Part shown: in pieces, positions 42,007 to 51,487 of the stretch
How positions within the stretch are numbered: the stretch's first letter is position 1
Layout of the letters: each line of letters starts with the position of its first letter
DNA from: CAYRJD01 sp965205925
Lineage (GTDB): Bacteria > Actinomycetota > Acidimicrobiia > Acidimicrobiales > Poriferisodalaceae
DNA length: 64,000 nucleotides
Reading direction: 5' to 3'
Assembly: GCA_965205925.1 (NCBI GenBank)
Contig: OZ242183.1
Span: forward strand, 558,001-622,000
Program-made: the position numbers and the translations under genes
Notes under the pieces: generated by a model
What the model saw: only the letters and a program-made list of their open reading frames with translations
The model's database searches: none
Told to the model about the DNA's origin: nothing

Positions 42007-42669
42007 ATGAGTAACTCACACCTTGACCTAAATGCAGACGAGCTTCTACGCACCACCCGTTCGGTTCGTAAGCGACTTGATTTTGATCGTCCCGTGCCAG
42101 ATGAGCTGCTGCGCGAATGTATTGAACTAGCCGTGCAAGCTCCGTCCGGCTCAAACATGCAGGGTTGGCACTTCATGTTTGTAACAGAAAAAGAAAAGAT
42201 CAAAGCGATTGCCGACCTCTACCAAAAGGGCTTTAACGCTTACCGCGACAGCCCGATGTATGCCGGGCGGGTAGAGCCCGATAGCGGTGATCAACGTGTT
42301 GCCCAGCAAGAGCGTGTCGCAAACTCGGCGGGATACCTGGCCGACAACATGCATCGCAGCCCGGTGCTGTTTATTCCCTGCATCACTGCTCGCTCGGACG
42401 ACCCACGCACTCTGGTTAGCCAAGCAGCGTCAATCATTCCGGCTGCCTGGAGCTTTATGTTGGCTGCGCGCGAGCGAGGTCTTGGCACCTGCTGGACAAC
42501 TCTGCATCTTGGCTACGAAAAAGAAGTAGCAGAGATATTGGGTATACCTTTTGACGAGATTCGTCAATACGCCCTAAGCCCGGTGGCCTACACCCAGGGA
42601 ACCGAATTTAAGCCCGCCACACGCGTTGATCTTGACTCAGTAATGAGTTGGAACAGTTGGAGCCGGTAG
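42007..42669 (+). CDS. Nitroreductase family protein
   Basis: A 220-residue FMN-dependent nitroreductase-fold protein. It has RTTRSVRKRLDFDRPVPDEL, then LAVQAPSGSNMQGWHFMFVT, SIIPAAWSFMLAARERGLGT and IPFDEIRQYALSPVAYTQGT. It resembles the N-terminal half of the fusion protein at 34-35 kb in order of motifs, so the two are probably paralogues. Probable role is reduction of a nitro or enone compound; substrate unknown. The SDR gene follows 15 bases later on the same strand. Confidence 0.9.
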   Translation: MSNSHLDLNADELLRTTRSVRKRLDFDRPVPDELLRECIELAVQAPSGSNMQGWHFMFVTEKEKIKAIADLYQKGFNAYRDSPMYAGRVEPDSGDQRVAQQERVANSAGYLADNMHRSPVLFIPCITARSDDPRTLVSQAASIIPAAWSFMLAARERGLGTCWTTLHLGYEKEVAEILGIPFDEIRQYALSPVAYTQGTEFKPATRVDLDSVMSWNSWSR

Positions 42670-42684
42670 CAGGCCGATCCAGCC

Positions 42685-43452
42685 ATGACTGACATGTTTG
42701 ATGTAAATGGAAAAACCGTTGTTATCACGGGCGGCAGTCGAGGCATGGGGCGCGCAATGGTGCTGGCCTTTGCTCAACGAGGAGCCAACGTGGTGATTGC
42801 ATCACGCAAAATCGACACTTGCGAAGAGTTAGCAAAGCAGGTGCGATCCACAACCTCGGCCAAAGCGCTACCGGTGGCTTGCCATGTCGGCTACTGGGAT
42901 CAGTGTGATGCCCTGTACGAAGCAACTTATGAAGAGTTTGGCCGCTGCGATGTGCTGATCAACAACGCTGGCATGTCCCCGTTGTATTCGTCTTTGGTAG
43001 AAGTGCCCGAAGAACTTTTCGACAAGGTGATCGATGTCAACTTGAAGGGACCGTTTCGACTGTCAGCGCTGTTTGGCAGCCGAATGCATGAAGCGGGTAG
43101 CGGTTCGATCATCAATGTCAGTTCGGTGTCTGCTGCTGCACCCACTCCCAACGAAACCGCTTATGGGGCTGCCAAGGCGGGTGTGCACGCTCTGACTAAG
43201 TCGTTTGCACGGGAGTATGGGCCAGCGGTGCGAGTGAACTGCATCATGCCGGGCCCGTTCCTTACGGACATCTCTAAGGCTTGGGACATGAGTGCGTTCA
43301 ACAAGCGGGCCGAGTCTGAAATTGCTCTGAGACGCGGTGGCAAGGCGGAGGAAGTAGTAGGGGCGGCGCTGTATTTCGCTAGCGATGCTTCTAGCTATAC
43401 GACCGGGGCGATCTTGAAAATCGACGGCGGCACAGTCTGGCCTGCTAGCTAA
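42685..43452 (+). CDS. SDR family oxidoreductase
   Basis: A 255-residue classical SDR with TGGSRGMG (residues about 14-21), the NADP-favouring ASRK after strand two, LINNAGMSP, catalytic Ser in INVSSVSAAAPTPNETAYGA where the Tyr also lies, followed by AKAGVHALTKSFAREY, and the substrate-end motif CIMPGPFLTDISKAWD. The C-terminal KIDGGTVWP is typical of FabG-like proteins. It is likely in one operon with the upstream nitroreductase. Its stop overlaps the convergent CWB2 gene by four bases. Confidence 0.92.
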   Translation: MTDMFDVNGKTVVITGGSRGMGRAMVLAFAQRGANVVIASRKIDTCEELAKQVRSTTSAKALPVACHVGYWDQCDALYEATYEEFGRCDVLINNAGMSPLYSSLVEVPEELFDKVIDVNLKGPFRLSALFGSRMHEAGSGSIINVSSVSAAAPTPNETAYGAAKAGVHALTKSFAREYGPAVRVNCIMPGPFLTDISKAWDMSAFNKRAESEIALRRGGKAEEVVGAALYFASDASSYTTGAILKIDGGTVWPAS

Positions 43453-44960
43453 GGCTTCGGCCTTGAGGTGGGCACCGTGTAGCTAGTGCCAGCGGCATAA
43501 CGGTTGCCGTTTCGATCGGAGTCCGCAGTTTCTATTGCGTTAGGTCGAACGGTGATGACTGAGCCAGCGGTCAGGCGATCACAACACAGATCGACTAGCA
43601 CGTGGGCTTTGGGATTGTCAGCGCCTGGATCAGCCGGGTAGTAGGAAAGCGAGTATTTCGCTTTCAGAGCTACACCATCTATGGCGTAAGCGCTTCGTTG
43701 TTTGGCCGATGCGGCGTCGACCTCCTCAGCAAAGTTCACGATGAAACGAAATTCATTGGGATAGCCAACTATCTCAGCAGCTATGGATGCTCCCACCGGA
43801 GCTGCTGAGGCGGCGGCAATGGCTTGGGTAACGATGGCTGGCGCGACCGTGTCTATGCCACCCAATACCGATAACCGAATGTGGACGTTTTCACCGTTAA
43901 GAGTGAGTGGTGTACTGGCTAGATAACCGTCAGTAGCTGGCGCCAGCTGGTCAGGTTCGGTAAGCAGTAACGGGCTTTGACGCTGTCCCAACAGAGCGCT
44001 GCCCGCAAGAGCGTCGTAGGGACTGCGACCGTTGGCAAACCCGAAGTCATTCGCTGACCAGTTGCAATCGGCTGGTCCGATGGTTAACGCCTCGGCCATG
44101 GCAATCGCCGTTGCGAAACGATTCTCGCCAGCTAAGCGCGTGACTTCAACGTTGCGAGCGGTGATTGAATTTTCAATGGCTGTGGAGACAACAGTGGTGC
44201 CGCCCAAAATGATGACACGGTCAACGCTTGCGGCGTCTAGGTAACTAAGCACTACGTCTTCCAGTCCGGTTGGCCGAGTGAGCAGTATCGGCAAACGATC
44301 GTCGTATGCGAGAGGCCCGCCGGCTAGAGCATCCGCGAAGCCCTCACCATTAACCAACAACACAGCCTGGTCGCGTGTATTGCAATACGAACCCAAGTCA
44401 GCGCCGGTAGACCCACCCACTTCTTTAGCAACCGCCAACGCAGTGAGGTAGCGATCTTCGCCAGATAATCGCGTTACCGACACTCCGGACAAGGCATTCA
44501 ATGAATCCGTTACGGCTTGCGATACAGCGGTGGTGCCACCAATGACGTAGACGTTGCTTATCTGGTTGACGGAAACAAATGACTGCACCACCGAAGCCAA
44601 AGAGGTAGGTGGCGTTAGCAATATGGGTGCCCGGTATCGACCCGCTAGAGCTGCTGCCGACAGAGCATCCGCGAAGCCTTCGCCCGAAATCACGATCGCA
44701 GTGTTAACGGTGTAGTTGTCGGTTCTCAAGGCTTCGTCTACAAATTCCTTGGCGATCAGCGCCGCGGTTTCATAGCGATTGGCTCCAGCCAAAGGTCGCT
44801 GGTCGTTTGTGGTCAACACTTCAGAAGCGCTGTTTGCAGCACCTGCGGTCGAGCTGGCAACCATTAGTGCACCGAGCGATAGCACCCCTGCCAGTAATGC
44901 CCCCAGCGCTAGGGCACTCATTGATCGCGATGTTGACACGAGTTCGGGCAGACGCTTCAC
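43449..44960 (-). CDS. CWB2-repeat surface protein, 503 residues
   Basis: A signal peptide (SMSALALGALLAGVLSLGAL, cleavage after TAGA) precedes three CWB2 repeats. Each begins with a PLAGANRYETA-like block (residues about 52, 156 and 276: RPLAGANRYETAALIAKEF, RLSGEDRYLTALAVAKEV, RLAGENRFATAIAMAEAL) and contains FADALSA or FADALAGGPLAYDDR, then the VYVIGGTTAVSQ or VIILGGTTVVST strand. A short C-terminal domain begins ASIAAEIVGYPNEFRFIVNF. It probably attaches to wall polymers. It is a shorter paralogue of the next gene and shares long stretches with it, pointing to a tandem duplication. Confidence 0.9.
   Translation of the reverse strand: MKRLPELVSTSRSMSALALGALLAGVLSLGALMVASSTAGAANSASEVLTTNDQRPLAGANRYETAALIAKEFVDEALRTDNYTVNTAIVISGEGFADALSAAALAGRYRAPILLTPPTSLASVVQSFVSVNQISNVYVIGGTTAVSQAVTDSLNALSGVSVTRLSGEDRYLTALAVAKEVGGSTGADLGSYCNTRDQAVLLVNGEGFADALAGGPLAYDDRLPILLTRPTGLEDVVLSYLDAASVDRVIILGGTTVVSTAIENSITARNVEVTRLAGENRFATAIAMAEALTIGPADCNWSANDFGFANGRSPYDALAGSALLGQRQSPLLLTEPDQLAPATDGYLASTPLTLNGENVHIRLSVLGGIDTVAPAIVTQAIAAASAAPVGASIAAEIVGYPNEFRFIVNFAEEVDAASAKQRSAYAIDGVALKAKYSLSYYPADPGADNPKAHVLVDLCCDRLTAGSVITVRPNAIETADSDRNGNRYAAGTSYTVPTSRPKP
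43451..43464 (+). terminator. Small hairpin with TTCG loop at convergent gene ends
   Basis: AAGGC-TTCG-GCCTT forms a five-pair stem with a stable UUCG tetraloop on the plus strand (CGAA on the other). It lies exactly where the SDR gene and the CWB2 gene overlap. There is no T-run, so a role as a bidirectional stop is only suggested. Confidence 0.3.
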
Positions 44961-45045
44961 TCAAACCTCCAGATACTCATCGCGGTGCCCAAATGTACGA
45001 CACAAGTGGAGCCAATTTGGCTCATGTGCCCGGCAAACAGATCGC

Positions 45046-47520
45046 CTAGTTTTCAATCCTTATTCTGCGAACTATAAGGTCATTGGAGATACCACCTAGC
45101 CCATCTACGGCTTGTTCATCAAACCTCATTGACCAAGCAGAAGTTGGTAGCTCCGACTCGTCGTCAGTTTCGGTTACTACCCACTCAAGGAATTCACTTG
45201 TGCTTCCGCTACTGGTCGCGCTGCGGTCGGATAACTCCCACGAGGTAGGTATGTCTTCCCTTGGGTTGCGCGTTGACGAGCAGTTAGCGGGACATACTTC
45301 AATTTGTGAATCGTCGTATGTGATCGGCTGTGACCAGCGAGCAAGTACTACAGCGGTGGTTGTGCCGTTATCAAGCTGAGCAGGCGCGAAGCTTGGACGA
45401 ATCGCGTCGTTTAAGTCGTCTGAGGTCAGACTGGAACGTCCTACGAACTGGAAATTGTTGCTGAACGCGCTAGAGGCATCGGCGGCGGCAAGTAGTTCTT
45501 CCAAAGTTGTTCCGTCTCTGGTATCAGAATCACGTACCTCAAAAAGCACTCGCTTTCGGCTTTCGCTAATAAACACCCTGGGTGGCGAGTCGGCTTCAAG
45601 AAACTCAACGCTCCAAGAGTTGCCATTAGCTCCCGCATACTTACCGACGCTGCGCGTGGCAATCGACAGTCCGCTTAGCCCAGCAATATCGGCGGTTTCG
45701 GCTTGACTTGGGTATAGGAAACGGCTAACTGTGAGAGATTGCAATGTCGGCTTTGCAGACCTGCCAACACTTACGCTGGTAAGTGAGTTTGAGTTTCCTG
45801 CAAGGTCATAAACCTCTCTTGCATTTACGAAAACGCGGTCGCTGGACTCAAGAGCAAGCGTGTCAGCGGTAGACCACAAAAGGTCGTCGTGGTTGCTCCT
45901 AGTTGCAGCCACGGTTGTGGCCTGGGCAGATCCGGGAGGATCCACTTTTACGTCGAAGTCAGTTAGCTGGTTTCCGTTCACATCGTATGCCGCTTCGCTA
46001 AGGCGGATCCACACACCGGCAGCACCATTTATCGCGTAGATGCTTAAGCGTGGTCGGAGCCTGTCAGCTGGAATCGTGTAAGTAGCGCCTCGCACGAACC
46101 GGCTGTCGCCTTGTTGGTGATTGGCGGCTTTGATGACATTGGACTTCACTCTGATGTCTTCGCCTGCTCTCAAACGGAAGCTTGACAGTTCTATCTCCAC
46201 GTGGGCGGAGGGGTTTTCGGCGGTTCGATCGGCTGGGAAGTACGTAATCGTGTCTTCTGAGATAAGTGGCCCGCCGTCAAGGGTGTAGGCAGTGGAAAGC
46301 GTGGCTGTGCTTTCGTCTACTTCCTCAGAGAAATTGACGACGAACATTCCTTCACCAGGAGCAGCTACTACCTCAGCCGTGATAGTGCTAGAGGTGGTGG
46401 CGGTGCGTATCGCTGTGGCTACGACTCCGCTCGTGACCGAACTTAAACCATCTAGCACCGATAGACGGATGGTGGTAGCGCTGCCGGAGCGTGTTAGAGG
46501 CGTGTTAGCCAGATAAGTAGCGGTGGCCGCCGGCAGTTCGGCGCGCTCGGTTAGTAGCAATGGGCTTTGGCGCTGACCTAACAGAGCGCTGCCTGCTAGA
46601 GGTCCGTAGGGACTACGACCGTTTGCAAACCCGAAGTCGTCAGCAATCCAATCGCAGTCTTCGGCACCGATGGTTAACGCCTCGGCTATGGCAACGGCGG
46701 TGGCGAAACGGTTGCTGCCGGCCAAGCGTGTGACTTCAATGTTGCGGTTTTTGATGACGTTTTCTATTGCTGTGGGTATAACAGCAGTTCCACCCAAGAT
46801 GATGACCCTGTCAACACGTGCGGCGTCTAGGTAGCTAAGCACGGAGCTTGGTAGCCCAGATTTCAGTGTTAACAAGATCGGGTGAGGGCCGCTGTATGAG
46901 AGAGGGCCGCCTGCTAGTGCGTCCGCAAAGTCTTCACCGGTGGCGAGCAAAACGGCATGGTCGCGTGTGTTGCAATACGAACCAAGATTTGAGCCGGTGG
47001 TTCCGCCAACCTCATTGGCGACAGCTAGTGCCGTTTCGTAACGGTCGTCGCCCCAAATCCGCGTGACAGAAACACCCGGTAGAGCGTCTAACGAAGTGAG
47101 TACCGATTGCGACACTGCATCGGGGCCACCAACGATGTACACGTCGCGAATGTCGTTGCGTGTAACAAACAAACGCACCACCGAAGCAAGCCCGTTTGGC
47201 GGTGTAAGCAAAATTGGTGCCCTAAAATTGCCTGCCAAAGCCGACGCAGATAATGCATCAGCGAAGCCTTCACCAGAGACAACGATCGCTTCGTTAACGA
47301 TGTAACCCTCGGTTTCAAAGGCCTCATCAACGAATGTTTGCGCGATGCGCTCGGCCGTTTGATAGCGGTTAGAGCCAGCCAAAGGCCTATTGCCGTTCTC
47401 GTCTAATACCTCAAGGGCATTGTTGGCAGCGCCAGCGGGCGAGCCTGCTACTACCAGCATGCCTGCTGCTAGGAATCCCACCATTAGCACCGATATGAAT
47501 CTGTAAAAACGTCTCACAAA
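45046..47520 (-). CDS. CWB2-repeat surface protein, about 824 residues
   Basis: Translation likely starts at GTG 47520, where GAGAAGG lies eight bases upstream, giving VRRFYRFISVLMVGFLAAGM as signal peptide with cleavage after AGA. Three CWB2 repeats follow (RPLAGSNRYQTAERIAQTF, RIWGDDRYETALAVANEV, RLAGSNRFATAVAIAEAL), nearly parallel to the shorter neighbour. Next comes the same VVAAPGEGMFVVNFSEEVDE-type domain, then an additional C-terminal half of about 330 residues with no known fold, rich in Ser, Asp and Glu. It is likely displayed at the surface. An in-frame codon at 47556 would add twelve residues that do not look like signal sequence. Confidence 0.88.
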   Translation of the reverse strand, partial: FVRRFYRFISVLMVGFLAAGMLVVAGSPAGAANNALEVLDENGNRPLAGSNRYQTAERIAQTFVDEAFETEGYIVNEAIVVSGEGFADALSASALAGNFRAPILLTPPNGLASVVRLFVTRNDIRDVYIVGGPDAVSQSVLTSLDALPGVSVTRIWGDDRYETALAVANEVGGTTGSNLGSYCNTRDHAVLLATGEDFADALAGGPLSYSGPHPILLTLKSGLPSSVLSYLDAARVDRVIILGGTAVIPTAIENVIKNRNIEVTRLAGSNRFATAVAIAEALTIGAEDCDWIADDFGFANGRSPYGPLAGSALLGQRQSPLLLTERAELPAATATYLANTPLTRSGSATTIRLSVLDGLSSVTSGVVATAIRTATTSSTITAEVVAAPGEGMFVVNFSEEVDESTATLSTAYTLDGGPLISEDTITYFPADRTAENPSAHVEIELSSFRLRAGEDIRVKSNVIKAANHQQGDSRFVRGATYTIPADRLRPRLSIYAINGAAGVWIRLSEAAYDVNGNQLTDFDVKVDPPGSAQATTVAATRSNHDDLLWSTADTLALESSDRVFVNAREVYDLAGNSNSLTSVSVGRSAKPTLQSLTVSRFLYPSQAETADIAGLSGLSIATRSVGKYAGANGNSWSVEFLEADSPPRVFISESRKRVLFEVRDSDTRDGTTLEELLAAADASSAFSNNFQFVGRSSLTSDDLNDAIRPSFAPAQLDNGTTTAVVLARWSQPITYDDSQIEVCPANCSSTRNPREDIPTSWELSDRSATSSGSTSEFLEWVVTETDDESELPTSAWSMRFDEQAVDGLGGISNDLIVRRIRIEN

Positions 47521-47634
47521 AACAACCTTCTCAACGGCATCCTGAGGGTACAACACCTTGTCGCGATTTTGTAATGTGACTTTATTGTCTCTGTTGTCCC
47601 TGTTGATGGTCCCTTTGTGGGGCTGGCTTGTTAG

Positions 47635-48675
47635 TTAGGCCACGCAGTGCGGCAGTTCGCCGTTGTTGTAGGTAAGCATGTCTTGAATTCCTTGGGCTAC
47701 GAGGCTGGCTGCATCAGCGGCTGTGTTAGCGCTGCCAGCAGCTTCGCGATAGGCCACATGCATGTTTCCAGCCAAACGCTCGGAATCTGTGAGACTCGCA
47801 AACTCACCTAGGTCGGTGATCAACGACTGCTCCAACGGACTGCGGCCTGCGCAAATGCCCTTGGTTGCTTCAGCTTGAACAAATCTCAGATAATCCCGCT
47901 GCTCGTCAAGCACTTCGTTGATTCTTGCGCCCCTAAGCACCGGGCCATGCCCGGGCACGACTACTACAGCTTCGTAGCTCTGTAGAAGATCCAATGCTTC
48001 GAGAGTTCCTTGAATCGATCCAAACAGGGAAAACGGAGTGCCGCCATGAAAGATCAAGTCGCCGGTAAACAACACTCTGCTCTGAGGAAGCCAAGCGATT
48101 ACGTCCCCCTCGGTGTGTGCCACATATCCGACATGGGCAAGTTCAACAGGGCCGGTTTTGCTCGTCGCTGTAGTACCTGCAGGCCCAGAAACTGCGCGCG
48201 GAGTCTCGGTGTGCAGGGTCATGGTGCTTTCAAAGGTCATGTCTGGCGCCCGAAAGGCCAGATCACCCCATTCAACCCCCGGGAATACTGCGCTGTAATC
48301 AGGAATTCCGGTAGCCATCATCACCTCGCGGCATGTGCGATGCGACACGATCGTGGCATCCGTGAACAAGCAGTTGCCGTGCGTGTGATCGCCATGATGG
48401 TGCGTGTTGACCAGCACGCTGACCGGCAGATCCGTCACCGAAGCAATGGCATTCAGGTAGGCCTGAGTGCGACGCTGTGTTGAGGTGGCGTCAATTGAGA
48501 TGACCGAATCCTCACCGACGATGAATCCCATATTGTTGATAAACCACGTGCCATCGGGTTGCACGTAGCTATAAACACCTGGCGCAACTTCTTCTAGCAG
48601 CGGCGCCTGATCTGAGTCATCCGGTGTTGCATTCGCTGCCGTTGTGTTGCTCCTAGTGACTATTTCCATACCCAA
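47635..48675 (-). CDS. MBL-fold metallo-hydrolase
   Basis: A 346-residue metallo-beta-lactamase-fold protein. The metal motif appears as NTHHHGDHTHGNCLF (HxHxDH), later His and Asp in HVGYVAHTEGDVIAWLPQSR and VLFTGDLIFHGGTPF, and the last His in VVPGHGPVL. It is related to glyoxalase II-like and quinoprotein-relay SoxH/PqqB-side families; the substrate is uncertain. The protein has no signal peptide. It is divergent from the P450 gene. Confidence 0.9.
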   Translation of the reverse strand: MGMEIVTRSNTTAANATPDDSDQAPLLEEVAPGVYSYVQPDGTWFINNMGFIVGEDSVISIDATSTQRRTQAYLNAIASVTDLPVSVLVNTHHHGDHTHGNCLFTDATIVSHRTCREVMMATGIPDYSAVFPGVEWGDLAFRAPDMTFESTMTLHTETPRAVSGPAGTTATSKTGPVELAHVGYVAHTEGDVIAWLPQSRVLFTGDLIFHGGTPFSLFGSIQGTLEALDLLQSYEAVVVVPGHGPVLRGARINEVLDEQRDYLRFVQAEATKGICAGRSPLEQSLITDLGEFASLTDSERLAGNMHVAYREAAGSANTAADAASLVAQGIQDMLTYNNGELPHCVA

Positions 48676-48734
48676 GAGCGTAAATCAAGCGCTCACCTCC
48701 TACGCACGCTGTCGAAATCGTCTAAAATTCACCT

Positions 48735-49985
48735 ATGAGCGAATCAGTGACAGAAGAAGGTGTTTCCGATCGGTTTGTTGGTGGGCACAATCTCAATATT
48801 TTTCACGACCCATTCGTTCAAAATAATGTCGAGGGATGGGAAGAAGCGCGCGCTCAGTGCCCCGTGGCGCACACCACCGCAGACGGCACTGGCTGGATAC
48901 CGCTTAGTTGGGATGCCATCGCAGCCGTGGCGTACGACACCGATTCGTTCAGTTCACGTGACATTGCGGTTGCTCCAGCAACCGAAGGCACCAACTTGCT
49001 GGTGGCTCCACCCATCACCACTGATCCGCCGCTTCACACAGATGCTCGCCGATTGCTGCTGCCATTTTTTTCTGCCGCCGCCGTTGAACCAATGGCTGAA
49101 ATCACTAAAGACATCTGCCTTGATCGCTTAGATGCCGTCGAGGCTGAGCTGAAGGCCGCCGCTAAGAGTGGAGCGGACAATGTGGTTGATGTGGTCGAGT
49201 CCTTCGCTAAACACGTTCCGGTGCGAGTGATTGCGCACATGCTGGGTCTGCCTAAGTCTGACGAGATGCAGTTTTCCCGCTGGGCGATCGATATTTTGCA
49301 AAGCGACGTTGATGAAAAGGAACGACGCTTAGAAGCCACCAAAGACTTGCTGGGATATTTTGCTGGATTAGTGGAACAACGCCGCATCGAACGTAGGGAT
49401 GACCTACCGAGCAAGTTGCTTGATATGACACTGCCCAATGGTGACCCGCTGACTGATCATCACATCTTGGGTACGTGCTTCTTGCTGCTGATAGCTGGCG
49501 TTGACACGACACAAAGCACCATTGGTGCAGCGCTGAACTACCTTGCGACACATTCTGAGGATCGGCAACGCTTGGTGGATGAGCCGGAATTGATCCCAAC
49601 TGCGATTGAGGAGATTTTGCGGGCATTTTCACCTGTGACGATGGCGCGAGTGGCTGCCAAGGACACCGAGATTGGCGGATGTCCAGTGCATGAAGGGGAG
49701 AAGGTGTATCTGCCGTTTGGTGCAGGTAACCGTGATCCGGAGAAATTTGACCGGGCCGATGAAGTGGTGATAGATCGGACCGAGAACCGGCACTTTGCAT
49801 TTGGGTTGGGAATTCACCGCTGCCTTGGGTCAAACCTGGCGCGACTAGAACTGAAGATTGCGCTGGAAGAATGGTTGAAACGGTTCCCTAACTTTGAGCG
49901 AGCTACCGAATATGAGGGTGACGGAGTGATTTGGCGCGGCATGCAAGTGCGTGGCCCGCGACACTTGCACTTACGCATCGGCTAG
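48735..49985 (+). CDS. Cytochrome P450
   Basis: A 416-residue bacterial class I P450. The I-helix oxygen-activation motif is LLIAGVDTTQSTIG, the K-helix ExxR is EEILR, and the heme-binding segment is FAFGLGIHRCLGSNLARLEL with the axial Cys. It would hydroxylate a hydrophobic substrate using ferredoxin as electron donor; no ferredoxin gene is adjacent. No membrane anchor is seen. A DyP peroxidase gene follows 23 bases after the stop and may be co-transcribed. Confidence 0.94.
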   Translation: MSESVTEEGVSDRFVGGHNLNIFHDPFVQNNVEGWEEARAQCPVAHTTADGTGWIPLSWDAIAAVAYDTDSFSSRDIAVAPATEGTNLLVAPPITTDPPLHTDARRLLLPFFSAAAVEPMAEITKDICLDRLDAVEAELKAAAKSGADNVVDVVESFAKHVPVRVIAHMLGLPKSDEMQFSRWAIDILQSDVDEKERRLEATKDLLGYFAGLVEQRRIERRDDLPSKLLDMTLPNGDPLTDHHILGTCFLLLIAGVDTTQSTIGAALNYLATHSEDRQRLVDEPELIPTAIEEILRAFSPVTMARVAAKDTEIGGCPVHEGEKVYLPFGAGNRDPEKFDRADEVVIDRTENRHFAFGLGIHRCLGSNLARLELKIALEEWLKRFPNFERATEYEGDGVIWRGMQVRGPRHLHLRIG

Positions 49986-50008
49986 CAATAGCAAAATAGT
50001 TACAGGTC

Positions 50009-51052
50009 TTGGTAGCGATCCCTAATAAGCCAGTACCTGCTGCCCAACGAGCAATCTTTAGCCTGCCAGAGCGACATCAGTGGTATGTCCATCTGAGCCG
50101 GATCGGTGGGTGTCCCGATAGCGAGGGTGGCGTTGAGGTTGATCACAGCAGTGCTGCGATCAACTCGCATCTCTCTCCCGACGCTCTAGCCGCCTTGCGC
50201 TCTGCGATCGCTTCGCTGCGCGTCGACTGCGCAAAATGTCCTGCAGGCGCGATCAATCTTGTAGTCGGTTTCGGGCCAAGCCTGCTAGCCGAGGTCGCTG
50301 ATGCAGATCAAATCCCCACCGGTTTCCAGCCCTATACCACCATAAAATCCACAGACGGCTCTAGTACCCAGGCGATTGGCACTCAAGAAGATCTGTTGCT
50401 GTGGCTCACTCACGCCCAAACAGACGTCACCTGGAAAGCACAATACGATTTCCGCACTGCCATTGCTGACTACTTTTTTGTAGCGCGAGAGACCCCGGCA
50501 TTTGTGTATGGACCGTCTCTAGACATGACTGGCTTCATCGACGGCATCGGCAACCCCAGTGATGAAGAGTTTGCGCAAGTTGCTCTAGTACCGCCAGGTC
50601 AACCAGGCGCGGGTGGCAGCCACATAATTGCTCAACGGTGGGTGCACGACCTGAACGGTTGGAACCAGATGCCAGTGGCAGAGCAAGAAGCGATCATCGG
50701 TCGAAAGAAATATCCCGATAACTCAAAGCTGGCAGAGCAAGCGACGCAAAGCCATCTGCGACATGTGGAACTGCGTGAAGATGGCAACCACGGAGTGGGC
50801 GGCAGCGATGAACGAGATGAGATGTGGCGGCGTTCCGCGCCCTATGCCCTGCATGACGGCACGGTCGGATTGTATTTCTTAGGATTTTGCGGGTCGCAGG
50901 CTCCACTGAGAGAACGAATGGATCTGATGTATGGCATCGGCGTGCCTGGCGGGGTGCGCGATGGGCTTACCGACTACTCACAACCAGCGTCAGGTTCGTA
51001 TTATTTCGCGCCTAGCGAGGAGGCTTTAGCGGCGATTTGCGCAACGAACTAG
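50009..51052 (+). CDS. DyP-type peroxidase
   Basis: The 347-residue protein has the DyP family GxxDG motif in GFIDGIGNPSDEEF, the preceding FFVARETPAFVYGPS, a heme-ligand His region in HLRHVELREDGNHGVGGSDE, and MWRRSAPYALHDGTVGLYFL with FCGSQAPLRERM late. DyP enzymes oxidise dyes, lignin-like phenols and other substrates with peroxide, and are sometimes encapsulin cargo. No twin-arginine signal or encapsulin gene is visible. Start is TTG 50009. Confidence 0.9.
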   Translation: MVAIPNKPVPAAQRAIFSLPERHQWYVHLSRIGGCPDSEGGVEVDHSSAAINSHLSPDALAALRSAIASLRVDCAKCPAGAINLVVGFGPSLLAEVADADQIPTGFQPYTTIKSTDGSSTQAIGTQEDLLLWLTHAQTDVTWKAQYDFRTAIADYFFVARETPAFVYGPSLDMTGFIDGIGNPSDEEFAQVALVPPGQPGAGGSHIIAQRWVHDLNGWNQMPVAEQEAIIGRKKYPDNSKLAEQATQSHLRHVELREDGNHGVGGSDERDEMWRRSAPYALHDGTVGLYFLGFCGSQAPLRERMDLMYGIGVPGGVRDGLTDYSQPASGSYYFAPSEEALAAICATN

Positions 51053-51110
51053 CCGAGCTAGCTGTTACCAGCGCTCGGCGGCGCTAAATCAGCGAGGAGG
51101 TTGAACTTGC

Positions 51111-51431
51111 TTAAGAGTTGTCGACGGTTACCGCGGTGCCGTAGGCGTAGATCTCAGCCGCACCGCCTGCAATCTGTCCCGACGTAATCCGCACGCCGGT
51201 AATGGCGTTGGCGCCCATTTCCTTGGCACTCTCCTCCATGTTGACGATTGCTTTGTCCCGTGCTTCGTTGAGCAGTTTGGAGTACTCCTTTAGCTCGCCG
51301 CCCACTAACGACTTGAGCCCAGCGCCAATGTCTTTGATTGCGTTCTTCGTTTGGACGACGGATCCAGACACCAGTCCGTGCACCTGAATGATCTCCTGGT
51401 TCGGGATTGTGTCAGTCGATACTTTCAGCAC
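51111..51431 (-). CDS. YbjQ family (heavy-metal-binding domain) protein
   Basis: A 106-residue protein with the YbjQ/UPF0145 layout: VSTDTIPNQEIIQVHGLVSG, then IGAGLKSLVGGELKEYSKLL, and AKEMGANAITGVRITSGQIA, ending with YGTAVTV. The family forms a pentameric fold; a metal-related role is suggested but not proven. It starts at GTG 51431. It is alone between the DyP and class III aminotransferase genes. Confidence 0.9.
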   Translation of the reverse strand: MLKVSTDTIPNQEIIQVHGLVSGSVVQTKNAIKDIGAGLKSLVGGELKEYSKLLNEARDKAIVNMEESAKEMGANAITGVRITSGQIAGGAAEIYAYGTAVTVDNS

Positions 51432-51487
51432 GGCTTGCTTCGCTTTCTACTGGCTTTACTTTTACTAATAGGGAAGCTATTGCCTCG

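Noticed and set aside
41940..42203. N-terminal extension of the SCP2 protein
   Set aside because: It would overlap the divergent nitroreductase gene and consists of Ser/Arg-rich sequence typical of antisense translation.
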